From Alkalitalea saponilacus (lineage in GTDB: Bacteria > Bacteroidota > Bacteroidia > Bacteroidales > Marinilabiliaceae), in contig NZ_FUYV01000003.1 in NCBI RefSeq assembly GCF_900168165.1, positions 1 through 64,000 of the forward strand: a stretch of 64,000 nt of DNA, read 5' to 3'. Both the position numbers and the translations under genes were made by a program. Shown one piece after another: positions 9,236 through 18,677 of the stretch. The notes under the pieces are model-generated. The model saw nothing but the letters and a program-made list of their open reading frames with translations. It made no database searches and had not been told where the DNA came from. Numbering within the stretch: position 1 is the first letter of the stretch; every line of letters begins with the position of its first letter.

Positions 9236-12148
9236 ATGATTAGTTTTCGAAAAGTATTATTCTCGGTTTTTTGTTGGATGATTTTTTTTGTGCCTGCTAT
9301 TTCAGATCACTTCATTAAACATGGTACTAATTATCCTCTCACTATTTTATATGATGAGGCTGATGATCAACCAGTGCAGATTGCTGTCATGGCGCTGGCT
9401 GATGATCTGGAGTTGTTAACTGGGATCCGGCCACTTATAAAAACTTCCGTAGAGGAGGTTTCTGGAGAAGCAATCATTATTGGTAGTTTAGCAAAGGGCA
9501 GATATATTCAGCAGTTGATTGATCTAAATAAGATTACTGCCGAAAATGTAATGGATCTATGGGAGGTTTATAGCATTCAGTCGATCGTCAATCCACTGGA
9601 TCAGATTGAAAAGGCTTTGGTCATTTTTGGATCCGATAAACGGGGAACAGCATACGGTGTGTTTGAATTGTCAGAAAGGATAGGAGTTTCTCCCTGGCAC
9701 TGGTGGGCCGATGTTATTCCTGAAAAGCGCAAAGCGGTTGAGATTGATCAGATGAATTTCGTTTCAAAATCACCATCTGTAAAGTATCGGGGGATATTTC
9801 TAAATGATGAATGTTGGGGGTTGAATCCTTGGGCAACCAATACATGGGAACCTGAAGAGGGTAATATTGGGCCACGCACTTATGCAGCAATTTTTGAATT
9901 GCTGCTTCGTTTGCGGGGAAATTTTATATGGCCTGCCATGCACCCATGTACAAATGCCTTCTATAAGAATCCTGAGAACCCCAAAACAGCCGATGCATAT
10001 GGCATCGTTGTGGGAAGTTCCCATGCCGAACCCATGTTGCGAAATAATGTTGATGAATGGGATCATGAAAAGTACGGTCAGTATAATTTTTTTACCAATC
10101 GCGAAACTGTTTTAAATTACTGGGAGGAAAGAGTAAAGGAGAGCAGTGGTTTTGAGAGTATTTATACCCTTGGAATGCGTGGAATTCATGACTCTGGAAT
10201 GGTTGGTGCAGAAACCATGCAGGAACGGGTGGATGCTCTGCATGATATTATCAGTCAGCAACGGGAGTTGTTGAGCAAGCATGTAAATACTGATCCGGCC
10301 AAGGTGCCCCAAGCATTTACTACTTACAAGGAGGTTCTGGATATTTATGATGCCGGAATGGAACTGCCGGAAGACATTACTCTGGTATGGCCCGACGACA
10401 ATTATGGATACATGCATCGGTATTCCGATGCCGAACAGGAGAAACGAATTGGAGGCAGTGGTGTGTACTATCATATATCTTATTGGGGAAGGCCACACGA
10501 CTATTTATGGATCAGTTCTACACATCCCGCTTTGATTTGGGAAGAGATGATCAAGGCCTCTTATTTTAACAGCAATGAAATTTGGGTGGTAAATGTAGGG
10601 GATATTAAACCATTGGAATACAATACATCCCTTTTTCTTGATATGGCATGGGATACCAGTTGCTTCCCGGATGGTGCATCGGTCAGAAAACATTTTGACC
10701 GATGGCACAAAAACATCTTCGGTGACGAGGCAGGACAAAAAATCGCAGATGTTAAATGGAATTATTACGATTTGAATTTTCAACGCAGACCTGAGTTTAT
10801 GGGGTGGAGCCAGACGGAACCAACTCGGAAAGTTCACCCCACAGAATTTAATCATTTTCAGGCAGGAGATGAGGCTCAAAAGCGAATTGATGCGTTCAAT
10901 TCTTTAACTCAAAAAAGTGCAGAAATAACTGAAATGATCCCGGAACGTTTAATGGATGCTTATTATCAGCTGGTAGAATATCCATTATTGGGTGCCGCAT
11001 ATATCAATAAGAAGTTTCTGTATATGGAAAAGGCTTATTATTACGCCGCGCAAAACAGGATTGTTGCCAATGATTATGCGTTAAAATCAAAAGCAGTTTA
11101 TGATAGTATTCAATTTCTTACAGATTATTATAACAATGAAATGGCCGGTGGTAAATGGAAGAACATGATGTATATGAGTCCCCGGAGTTTGCCTGTGTTT
11201 GATATGCCAGCCATTCCTCAGTGGACGTTTGTAACCGATAGCCATTGGGGAATTGCCACGGAAGGTGCTAAAGATGTAAGACGTGTGAACGAGATTAAAG
11301 GGCCGCTGTATCTTCCATCTTTTAATAATTTGTTGCACCAGGAGTTTTTTATAGATGTTTTTCTGAAAGAGGATAAACTCCTTGAGTGGAAAGCTGAAGT
11401 TTCAAATGATTGGATTGTTTTAAGCCACTCCTCCGGAGTGCTTACAGGCGAAAAAGAGAGCCGGCAGCAACGTATTTGGGTCTCGGTTGATTGGGATCGT
11501 GTTCCAACTGATGTCAGAGCGAATGGATACATACGATTTTCCGGTGCTGAGCGAAATTACACCATTCAGATCTACACAAATCGCCATAATCCTTCTATCC
11601 CTGATAAACATATTTTTGTTGAGGCAAATGGGTATATATCCATCCATGCCGAGAATTTCAACAGAAAGCATGCTACTGAGAGTTTTGAATGGGGAATCAT
11701 CGATGGACTGAGTTATACAGGTCAGTCTGTTTGGGTAAATCCTTTGTTGATTAAAGAAAAACAGTTTGATCCTGAATTGAATAACCCTTCGGTTTTGGAG
11801 TATGATATTTATACCACAAGAGGTCGGGAGGTAGAAGTGACCATATATGCCATTCCGATTCATCCGATAAATCAGAATTACGGGGCGCGTTTGGGTGTGG
11901 CTATTAATGATGAGGTTCCGCAGATTGTGGATCATCAAACCTATGGAAGAAGTGAGGAGTGGAAAATTAATGTGCTTCGGAACAGCGCCGTTGTGAAAAC
12001 TCGTCATGAAATTTCTTCTGCCGGGCATCATACACTGAAAATATTTGCTTTGGATCCGGGAGTAATCATTGATAGAATTACCATTGATTGTGGTGGATTG
12101 ATTTCAACATATTCAGTTTTGGAGGAGACCATTGTTTTCGATCAATAG
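9236..12148 (+). CDS. Glycoside hydrolase family 115 (putative xylan alpha-glucuronidase)
   Basis: A 970-residue secreted enzyme. GH115 enzymes remove (4-O-methyl)-glucuronic acid from polymeric xylan, or glucuronate side chains from arabinogalactan. GH115 hallmarks include GVFELSERIGVSPWHWWAD, YRGIFLNDECWGLNPWA, GNFIWPAMHPCTNAFY, TLVWPDDNYGYMHR, GVYYHISYWGRPHDYLW and ALIWEEMIKA. A C-terminal beta-sandwich (about 790-970, HIFVEANGYISIHAENF) fits the GH115 C-terminal domain. ATG 9236 is chosen because it begins a good signal peptide (MISFRKVLFSVFCWMIFF); the upstream in-frame GTG at 9176 would place 20 charged residues before it. It lies beside the GH2/transporter operon but is separated by a palindrome and about 500 bases, so it has its own promoter. 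Confidence 0.9.
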   Translation: MISFRKVLFSVFCWMIFFVPAISDHFIKHGTNYPLTILYDEADDQPVQIAVMALADDLELLTGIRPLIKTSVEEVSGEAIIIGSLAKGRYIQQLIDLNKITAENVMDLWEVYSIQSIVNPLDQIEKALVIFGSDKRGTAYGVFELSERIGVSPWHWWADVIPEKRKAVEIDQMNFVSKSPSVKYRGIFLNDECWGLNPWATNTWEPEEGNIGPRTYAAIFELLLRLRGNFIWPAMHPCTNAFYKNPENPKTADAYGIVVGSSHAEPMLRNNVDEWDHEKYGQYNFFTNRETVLNYWEERVKESSGFESIYTLGMRGIHDSGMVGAETMQERVDALHDIISQQRELLSKHVNTDPAKVPQAFTTYKEVLDIYDAGMELPEDITLVWPDDNYGYMHRYSDAEQEKRIGGSGVYYHISYWGRPHDYLWISSTHPALIWEEMIKASYFNSNEIWVVNVGDIKPLEYNTSLFLDMAWDTSCFPDGASVRKHFDRWHKNIFGDEAGQKIADVKWNYYDLNFQRRPEFMGWSQTEPTRKVHPTEFNHFQAGDEAQKRIDAFNSLTQKSAEITEMIPERLMDAYYQLVEYPLLGAAYINKKFLYMEKAYYYAAQNRIVANDYALKSKAVYDSIQFLTDYYNNEMAGGKWKNMMYMSPRSLPVFDMPAIPQWTFVTDSHWGIATEGAKDVRRVNEIKGPLYLPSFNNLLHQEFFIDVFLKEDKLLEWKAEVSNDWIVLSHSSGVLTGEKESRQQRIWVSVDWDRVPTDVRANGYIRFSGAERNYTIQIYTNRHNPSIPDKHIFVEANGYISIHAENFNRKHATESFEWGIIDGLSYTGQSVWVNPLLIKEKQFDPELNNPSVLEYDIYTTRGREVEVTIYAIPIHPINQNYGARLGVAINDEVPQIVDHQTYGRSEEWKINVLRNSAVVKTRHEISSAGHHTLKIFALDPGVIIDRITIDCGGLISTYSVLEETIVFDQ

Positions 12149-12304
12149 GAAGGAGCAAGATAACCTTAAAGAAAAATTGACCAGAGAAGTTCTTATAGAT
12201 AAAGCTGAGTTTTTATGAGATATTAAACCGGTTAATTTTAACTGAATAAGAGTTTGTTATAGGAATTTTTATATGCAATAAAAGAAAGCTTTTTTAATCA
12301 ATAG

Positions 12305-12338
12305 ATCTAATCCCGTTAATATCGGGATTAGATTTTTA
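12305..12338 (+). terminator. Intrinsic terminator after GH115
   Basis: An 11-bp stem (12305-12315 with 12323-12333), 7-base loop, then TTTTT. Confidence 0.75.
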
Positions 12339-12594
12339 GATTTTAGATTAAAGGAAATGCCTTAGTATTAGTTAGGTGTGTGGTAGCGCAGAGGGTTCGT
12401 AAACTTAGATAATCAAGTAAATAAAAAACTTAAACGAGCGATTATTAATAATAAATATCCATAAATGACAAATTGGCATTTATGGATGTCGTTTTGTGTA
12501 AAATTGTCTGAAGTTATCTGTTGGTATGTCGTTTGTTACTTCCAATTATGAATAGAGTTAATTAAAGTTTTACTTAAAAATGGAGGACAAAGCT
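12339..12594. other. Intergenic region upstream of hsp20 with an inverted repeat
   Basis: No gene is visible. An 11-bp inverted repeat, ATCCATAAATG at 12457-12467 and its complement at 12477-12487 with a 9-base spacer, lies about 110 bases before the first hsp20. It could be an operator or leader hairpin for a heat-shock gene, but I recognise no known heat-shock operator. Confidence 0.4.
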
Positions 12595-13032
12595 ATGACA
12601 CTTGCAAGATTTTCCGGTCATCTTCCCTCGTTGTTCGACCATTTTTTTGATAATGAGCTGTTTGATTGGTCGAACCGAAATTTCTCAACCACAAATACTA
12701 CGCTGCCTTCTGTTAATATTAAAGACACAGAAGAAGCATACAAAGTTGAGATGGCTGCGCCCGGACTCTCTAAGGAGGATTTTAAAGTTGAACTTAACCA
12801 AAACATCCTGACCATCTCTTCCGAGAAGAAATCCGAAGAAGAGAAAAAAGAGGGTGAACAATTCACTCGAAGAGAGTTCAGTTACCAGTCATTTAGCCGT
12901 AGTTTTACTTTGCCCGATATTGTGGATGCTGATAAAATTGAGGCTCGGTATGAAAGCGGAGTTCTTTTGCTCAGTATTCCAAAAAAAGAGGAAGCAAAGC
13001 CAAAACCGGCTAAAATGATCGAGATTAAGTAA
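12595..13032 (+). CDS. Small heat-shock protein, Hsp20/alpha-crystallin family
   Basis: A 145-residue ATP-independent holdase chaperone of the cytosol that binds unfolding proteins for later refolding. The alpha-crystallin domain runs from PSVNIKDTEEAYKVEMAAPGL to VLLLSIPKKEE and includes the conserved A-x-x-x-n-GVL motif as ARYESGVLLLSIP. ATG 12595 is preferred over ATG 12580 because GGAGG at 12582-12586 sits at a fair distance before it and the protein then begins MTLARF, like family members. A second paralogue follows 127 bases downstream on the same strand. Confidence 0.93.
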   Translation: MTLARFSGHLPSLFDHFFDNELFDWSNRNFSTTNTTLPSVNIKDTEEAYKVEMAAPGLSKEDFKVELNQNILTISSEKKSEEEKKEGEQFTRREFSYQSFSRSFTLPDIVDADKIEARYESGVLLLSIPKKEEAKPKPAKMIEIK

Positions 13033-13159
13033 AAATTCACAGAAACAGGGGCTGTCTTCGGTAGCTTTTGTAATTGACTTCCTTTAATACCAATACCCGG
13101 GATAGCCCCTCTTCATTTCTCGATTTACGGCATATCATAACCATTTAAATCCTGAGAAT

Positions 13160-13564
13160 ATGAAAATAGCAAAATGGACAACCCAATTAAAACCAAAAAT
13201 CACAGGTTTTTTTGGCAAAATGTTTGGAAATAATGACGAAAGTCTGCCTGTGAATGTAGCCGACCGTAAAAGTGCATTCAATGTTCAGGTAGCACTTCCC
13301 GGTTTGGATAAAAAAGATGTTAGAATAGAGGTGAAGAACAATCATCTGGTGATATCATCCCAAAAGGATTATTCAAAAGAAGAGAAGAATGAAAGCTGGA
13401 TTCGCAGGGAGTATGGATACAGCTCTTTTTCACGCTCGTTCCGTTTACCCGAAAGTGCCGATCAGGACAAGATTGACGCACATATGAAGAACGGCATTCT
13501 TTCCATATCCGTAGGAAAGAAGAAGGGGTCTGAAAGTAACATCAGGAGAATTGCGATTGCATAA
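13160..13564 (+). CDS. Second small heat-shock protein, Hsp20 family
   Basis: 134 residues with an alpha-crystallin domain: KSAFNVQVALPGLDKKDVRIEV near residue 37, YSSFSRSFRLPE near 95, and the conserved MKNGILSISVGKK near the end. It is diverged from the neighbour rather than a recent copy, and both N- and C-terminal arms differ, so the two may form mixed oligomers or have different clients. The N-terminus (KIAKWTTQLKPKITGFFGKMFG) is unlike the first protein. A strong terminator follows at 13623, and none of comparable quality separates the pair. Confidence 0.92.
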   Translation: MKIAKWTTQLKPKITGFFGKMFGNNDESLPVNVADRKSAFNVQVALPGLDKKDVRIEVKNNHLVISSQKDYSKEEKNESWIRREYGYSSFSRSFRLPESADQDKIDAHMKNGILSISVGKKKGSESNIRRIAIA

Positions 13565-13622
13565 TGAATAATAGTTGATTTGAGATGTATCAACCGACCT
13601 AGGGTTTAAGTTTGAGTTTAGT

Positions 13623-13656
13623 AATAAAAGAGACTTATAGTCTCTTTTATTTTTTT
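13623..13656 (+). terminator. Intrinsic terminator after the hsp20 pair
   Basis: A perfect 13-bp stem (13623-13635 with 13639-13651), 3-base loop TAT, then a run of T. Confidence 0.88.
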
Positions 13657-13796
13657 GATCTTTTTGGGTGTTAAAAAATGATGTCATTTGTAACAAAAGC
13701 GTGTTTTTTGCGTAAAAAGATAGGGGTTATATATACTTCTCATTTTTTGATTTTGCCAAAATAAACTCATCTATATTTAAACCAAAACTCAATGTC

Positions 13797-16700
13797 ATGC
13801 TCAAATCTAAGTTGTTTTTTTTCTTCTTTTTGTTGTTGTTTTGTTCAAATGCCCAGATCTATGAAAATCCTCACGATTATTTTGAAGGAATGGGTAGGCA
13901 GGACGATCCGTTTTTGATCCAGAATCTGGAGGATTTAAACAATCTCCGGTTATTTGCCAATTCCGAATGGGATGATATGTTTTATGAACAAACAAACGAT
14001 ATCGATCTGGATGTCGCACCCTATAATTCAGGGCTTGGATGGGAACCTATTGGCCGGCCAGTGGAGGGTGATTATGTTGATCAAGGTTTTCAGGCAAATT
14101 ATAACGGGAATGGTTATCAAATTAAAGGACTCTATATCAACAGACCCAATGAAGACTATGTCGGCCTATTTGGCTACACAACCCGAAGTGCAAAAATCAG
14201 AAATGTAAGAATTGTAAATGGATATGTAACCGGAAGAGATCATGCCGGAGGTGTTTTGGGGTATAACTCCAATGAATCTACCATTGAAGATTCCTATTTT
14301 GATGGCTTTGTTAAGGGAAGTGAGTACGTGGGAGGATTGGTAGGTAGAAATACTGGAGCCTATGTTCTAACCTCGTTTAGCCTGGGGTTGGTTCAGGGGG
14401 AACGAAGTGTTGGAGGGCTTGTTGGCTTTAACTCTTTCACAAGTGGCTCTCAGGGGGTATTGGCTTCCTACAGCAATGCCTCTGTTATAGGAGATTCCTA
14501 TGTTGGAGGCCTTATAGGACATAGCAATAATGGCTACATTGCTAACTCTTACAGCGTAGGTATGATTATTTGCGATACGTGGTGTGGTGGATTGGTTGGT
14601 TTGAATGAAGGCTCAATTTCTCAAAATGCTTGGAACAAAGAGACTGCCGGACTTGATTGGATTGACCCTGTGGGGGCAGGCTCCCCTAAAACAACAGAAG
14701 AAATGCTGGATGCTGATGTTATGAGCCCCATTCTTGTCCATGGTATGGTATTGCCAAATGGAGAAGCTTATGGTTATCTGGCATGGCAAGGAGAACCGTG
14801 GCCTCATAATTATCCCGGGAAATATAATTTGACATTGGAGAGCAATCCGGATAATTCAGCTGTTTTTACCGGGGAGGGAGAGTATGATGGTGGTACCATT
14901 GCCTTTATAAAGGCAGTCCCCAAGCCGGGGTATGAATTTTCAAACTGGATGGGTGCTGACCATCAGTTGGCAAACAAGACAGATAGCTTTGCATATCCGA
15001 TGCCTTACGAAGATATAACATTAACTGCTTATTTTACCCCTTTGGATTATAATCTGTCTGTAGAGGTTTATCCTGAGGAAGCCGGAGAGATTTCCATCAG
15101 TCCGGAGAAGAATCATTATCATGTAGGTGATCAGATAACGCTTACTGCCACATCTCACGGGGATCTTTTATTCGCAAACTGGACTGATGAGGATGGGAAT
15201 GCTTTAAGTGAAGATGCAGGGTTTGTATATACCATGCCTGCTAAGAATGCCACTGTTATCGCTAATTTTGGAGTGCATACTTTGCAGGTCAATGTGGTGG
15301 ATGAGACCAAGGGGGGGGTAGAAATATTCCCACATAAGCCATTCTATAATCCCGGGGAAGAGATCACAATCACTTCGATCCCTGCCGAAGGATGTTTTAT
15401 TGGCCAGTGGAATGATAATCATGAAAATGAATTAGGAGTGAGTGGTGTACTTACCTATATAATGCCGGAATCAGATGCGGTTATTACCGCCACGTTTGAG
15501 CGGTATTTCGATGTTGGGTTTGGTTCTGAGGAGAATCCATGGTTGATTGAGACTGCTGAGCAACTGGAAAATGTTGGTAGGTTTACCGGGAAAGAGCATG
15601 TTGATAAACATTTTTCACAAGTAAGTGACATCGATTTAGGTGTTATTCCCTGGAATGAAGGCGCAGGCTGGAAGCCGATTGGAGGACCTCTTTATGCTGA
15701 TGCTTTCTCGGGTGCCTTTGATGGGAATGATCATAGTATTATAAATTTATATATCAACAGACCTGATGAGAACATTATTGGATTGTTCGGGATGCTAGCC
15801 TATTGTGAAATCAAAAATGTACATTTAAAGGATGTTGATGTTACAGGAAACAATTCGGTTGGCGGTTTAGTTGGAAGTAACCGAAGTGTAAACAGTCATT
15901 TGTTTATTGAAAACTCCTCTGTTACCGGTATGGTACAAGGTAATGGCAGGGTTGGTGGTTTGGTTGGAGAAAGTTTACATTTAAGTGTTATTTCTGATTG
16001 CATGGCTGATGTTATGGTTTCGGGCGAAGCGTGGATGGGTGGTTTTGTTGGTTATGCATCCAACTTTACGAGGATTTCCCGGTCTGCTTCTTACGGTGAT
16101 GTTATCGGAAGTAGCAGTAATTTAGGTGGTTTTGTTGGAACTGCTCTTGATCGCACAATTATTGAGGATTGTTATTCAAAAGGCAGTGTTACGGGTAATT
16201 CCTATTGTGGTGGATTTGCAGGGCATTTATCAGCAGGCCTGGGTCGGCTTGTGCAAATCATTAACTGCTATTCTACAGGAGATGTTTCCGGAGAATCCTG
16301 GTTAGGTGGATTTGCTGGTAATTTGGAGGGTAATGTTGCTCTAACTAACTCGTTTTATAATATTGATAAAGTAAAAATTAACGATGAAAATCAAGTAACC
16401 AGAGGCGGTATATACAATGACCAATTTGAGGACTGGATGGACAATGAGAAGGTTTTGGATATTACCCGGTTTAGCGAGTCTTTGGTTCCTGTCGGAGAAT
16501 ATTATGAGATAGCAACCGTTCAGGGCATGAAGGATTTATTAGGTTTTTCCGGCGATGAAAATCTGAAGTTTCGTTTATCGGATAATATAGATCTCTCTGA
16601 GCTTCCCGGTTACAACATTTCATACAGCAACCTTTCTGAATTTGATGGTGACGGTCATACCCTTTCGGGTATTCACGTAACTCAGAGCAGTTTTTATAGC

Positions 16701-18551
16701 CCTTTGGGACTGTTTGCCACAGCCCATAAAACAGCCATTCGGAATTTACGCATTATTGATGTTTATATGTCCGGATCAAACAGCGTTGGAGGCCTTGTTG
16801 GAACAAACATTGAAAGTGTGATAGAAAATTGTGCCGTTGAAGATGGTCATATATCCGGGAATGTCAGTATAGGAGGATTGGTTGGACATTCCAGACAGGG
16901 AGAAATATACAATTCTTATGCAATCGCAAATGTCATAGGTCAGCAGCACATAGGTGGTTTGCTGGGTGAAAATAATAATAACAGTGTAATAGCCAACTGC
17001 TATGCCATCTGTAATGTTCTTGCAGCTCAGGCTGCCGGTGGACTGGTAGGTGCCGGACGAAACATCACGCTGGAAAACTCCTATGCCGTTACGCTATCGG
17101 CCAATGGAAGTACGCTTGGTGGCATTGTGGCATCTTTATTATCTAATACCGATAATGTTTATAACAATTATTGGGATGCAGAGATATCGGGGATAGGAAC
17201 TTGCGATGCGCAAGGAGAAGGATCGGAAGGAAAAACGACAGCGGAGATGTTAACACAATCTACTTTTGAAAATTGGGATTTTGATCAGGTGTGGAGCATT
17301 GTAGAAGGCGAAACATATCCGTATCTGAGCTGGCAATCAGCGCCTTCGGCTTATCATTATCCGCCGGGTGTTTATCAGTTAGATTTGTTGGCTTCGCCGG
17401 AGGAGGGAGGATCGGTGTCAGGTGACGGAGAATATCCGGCAGGGGCTTTGGTACGCCTGTTGGCAGATCCGGTTTTCTATTATGAGTTTGCCGGATGGAG
17501 AGATGAGGACGATGTGATAATCAGTGAGGATTCAGAATTCTTATTCCAAATGCCCTCATCAGATGTCGTTCTTACCGCTGAGTTTGTGCTTAAAGAGAAT
17601 ATGTTAACCGTTGATGTCTCTCCCCAGGGAACAGGGGGCGTGAACGTGGATCCTGAAAAGGATTATTATCATTACAATGATCTGATTGTTTTAACAGCGG
17701 TAGCTGCAGATGGCTACAGGTTTGCAAGTTGGACAAACATGTATGGACAGAACCTTGGAAGTAATGAATCATATCAGTTTTATATGCCTGCAGTTGATTA
17801 TTCTGTTACTGCCCTTTTCGAACTTGCTGAGTACACTTTCCAGGCGGATGTAACTCCGTCCAATACCGGAACCGTGACCATTGATCCTGAAAAACCTTTG
17901 TATAACATGGGCGATCAAATCACCCTAAATGCCACCCCGGAAGCGGATTATGTTTTTGTTGGCTGGAAAGATGCTGAAGACAATGTAATAGGCTCTGATC
18001 AGGAGTTAAACTACACCATGCCCCCAGGTAACACAATAGTTTACGCTGAGTTTGCACTCAAGGGGTATGAACTTACGGTAAATTCAGTTCCATACAACGC
18101 CGGGGCAATAGTTGTATCACCTGAAAAAGTGAATTATCAGGAAGGTGACATGCTAAATTTAAGTGTAACACCTGAGGCGGGATACAGTCTGATGAACTGG
18201 ACAGATGATGAGGGTAATGTTCTTGGGAATGATGAGGTATTGCAGTTCACAATGCCTGCTCGGGATATACAGATATTTGCCAATTTTTCAATAGTTAACA
18301 ATTTGGTTGATTTTGCTTTAGATGGCATTCATGCATATCCTAATCCTGTAGATGATTTATTGGTGGTTGATTCTGAATGTTTTATGGCAGAGGTGCGCCT
18401 AATCGCGCTTTCGGGTGAGACTGTTCTGATTAAGCAGGATGTAGGATCCAGAGCGGAAGTCAACGTTGGAGATTTTTCACCCGGTTTATACCTCTTAAAA
18501 GTGGTGACGGCTGAAAATGTTAAAGTTTTTACGATAGTTGTTAATCCATAG
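13797..18551 (+). CDS. Giant secreted GLUG/InlB-repeat protein with T9SS sorting domain
   Basis: A 1584-residue secreted protein with signal peptide (MLKSKLFFFFFLLLFCSNAQ). Three GLUG-type blocks, recognisable from repeated VGGLVG, VGGLIGHS and SxIEN motifs, occupy about 20-330, 574-860 and 902-1180. Three divergent InlB-type beta repeats lie between blocks one and two (about 342-572) and four follow block three (about 1193-1499). Each has a GxxYxxGxxxxLxAxPxxGYxFxxWxD core and ends near MPxxDxxxxAxF. The C-terminus (IHAYPNPVDDLLVVDSE onward) is a type A sorting domain, so it is probably exported by T9SS and attached to the surface. Such architecture fits an adhesin or carbohydrate-binding surface protein; no catalytic domain is visible. 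It is flanked by its own terminators. Confidence 0.85.
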   Translation: MLKSKLFFFFFLLLFCSNAQIYENPHDYFEGMGRQDDPFLIQNLEDLNNLRLFANSEWDDMFYEQTNDIDLDVAPYNSGLGWEPIGRPVEGDYVDQGFQANYNGNGYQIKGLYINRPNEDYVGLFGYTTRSAKIRNVRIVNGYVTGRDHAGGVLGYNSNESTIEDSYFDGFVKGSEYVGGLVGRNTGAYVLTSFSLGLVQGERSVGGLVGFNSFTSGSQGVLASYSNASVIGDSYVGGLIGHSNNGYIANSYSVGMIICDTWCGGLVGLNEGSISQNAWNKETAGLDWIDPVGAGSPKTTEEMLDADVMSPILVHGMVLPNGEAYGYLAWQGEPWPHNYPGKYNLTLESNPDNSAVFTGEGEYDGGTIAFIKAVPKPGYEFSNWMGADHQLANKTDSFAYPMPYEDITLTAYFTPLDYNLSVEVYPEEAGEISISPEKNHYHVGDQITLTATSHGDLLFANWTDEDGNALSEDAGFVYTMPAKNATVIANFGVHTLQVNVVDETKGGVEIFPHKPFYNPGEEITITSIPAEGCFIGQWNDNHENELGVSGVLTYIMPESDAVITATFERYFDVGFGSEENPWLIETAEQLENVGRFTGKEHVDKHFSQVSDIDLGVIPWNEGAGWKPIGGPLYADAFSGAFDGNDHSIINLYINRPDENIIGLFGMLAYCEIKNVHLKDVDVTGNNSVGGLVGSNRSVNSHLFIENSSVTGMVQGNGRVGGLVGESLHLSVISDCMADVMVSGEAWMGGFVGYASNFTRISRSASYGDVIGSSSNLGGFVGTALDRTIIEDCYSKGSVTGNSYCGGFAGHLSAGLGRLVQIINCYSTGDVSGESWLGGFAGNLEGNVALTNSFYNIDKVKINDENQVTRGGIYNDQFEDWMDNEKVLDITRFSESLVPVGEYYEIATVQGMKDLLGFSGDENLKFRLSDNIDLSELPGYNISYSNLSEFDGDGHTLSGIHVTQSSFYSPLGLFATAHKTAIRNLRIIDVYMSGSNSVGGLVGTNIESVIENCAVEDGHISGNVSIGGLVGHSRQGEIYNSYAIANVIGQQHIGGLLGENNNNSVIANCYAICNVLAAQAAGGLVGAGRNITLENSYAVTLSANGSTLGGIVASLLSNTDNVYNNYWDAEISGIGTCDAQGEGSEGKTTAEMLTQSTFENWDFDQVWSIVEGETYPYLSWQSAPSAYHYPPGVYQLDLLASPEEGGSVSGDGEYPAGALVRLLADPVFYYEFAGWRDEDDVIISEDSEFLFQMPSSDVVLTAEFVLKENMLTVDVSPQGTGGVNVDPEKDYYHYNDLIVLTAVAADGYRFASWTNMYGQNLGSNESYQFYMPAVDYSVTALFELAEYTFQADVTPSNTGTVTIDPEKPLYNMGDQITLNATPEADYVFVGWKDAEDNVIGSDQELNYTMPPGNTIVYAEFALKGYELTVNSVPYNAGAIVVSPEKVNYQEGDMLNLSVTPEAGYSLMNWTDDEGNVLGNDEVLQFTMPARDIQIFANFSIVNNLVDFALDGIHAYPNPVDDLLVVDSECFMAEVRLIALSGETVLIKQDVGSRAEVNVGDFSPGLYLLKVVTAENVKVFTIVVNP

Positions 18552-18626
18552 TTAATTTTGCTGTGGCTATAATTCATATCCCTTTTTTTGAGGTTAAATG
18601 TGTTTAGTTTAATTCAGAAAGTATTA

Positions 18627-18677
18627 AGGGTTTTACTATTAAATGCCAATTAAACAGATTTTTAATAGTAAAACCCT
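18627..18677 (+). terminator. 17-bp inverted repeat after the GLUG protein gene
   Basis: 18627-18643 is exactly complementary to 18661-18677 (core GGGTTTTACTATTAAA), with a 17-base spacer. It lies 75 bases past the stop and has only weak T-richness after it (ATTCTTCTAATT). It may be a terminator or mRNA-end hairpin. Confidence 0.5.

Noticed and set aside
13044-13110. AGGGGCT ... AGCCCCT pairing between the two hsp20 genes
   Set aside because: Only a 7-bp stem with a long loop and no T run; not convincing as a terminator.
14200-17150. Repeated DNA-level similarity that could suggest a repeat array
   Set aside because: The repeats are GLUG protein motifs inside one gene, not CRISPR or tandem DNA repeats.
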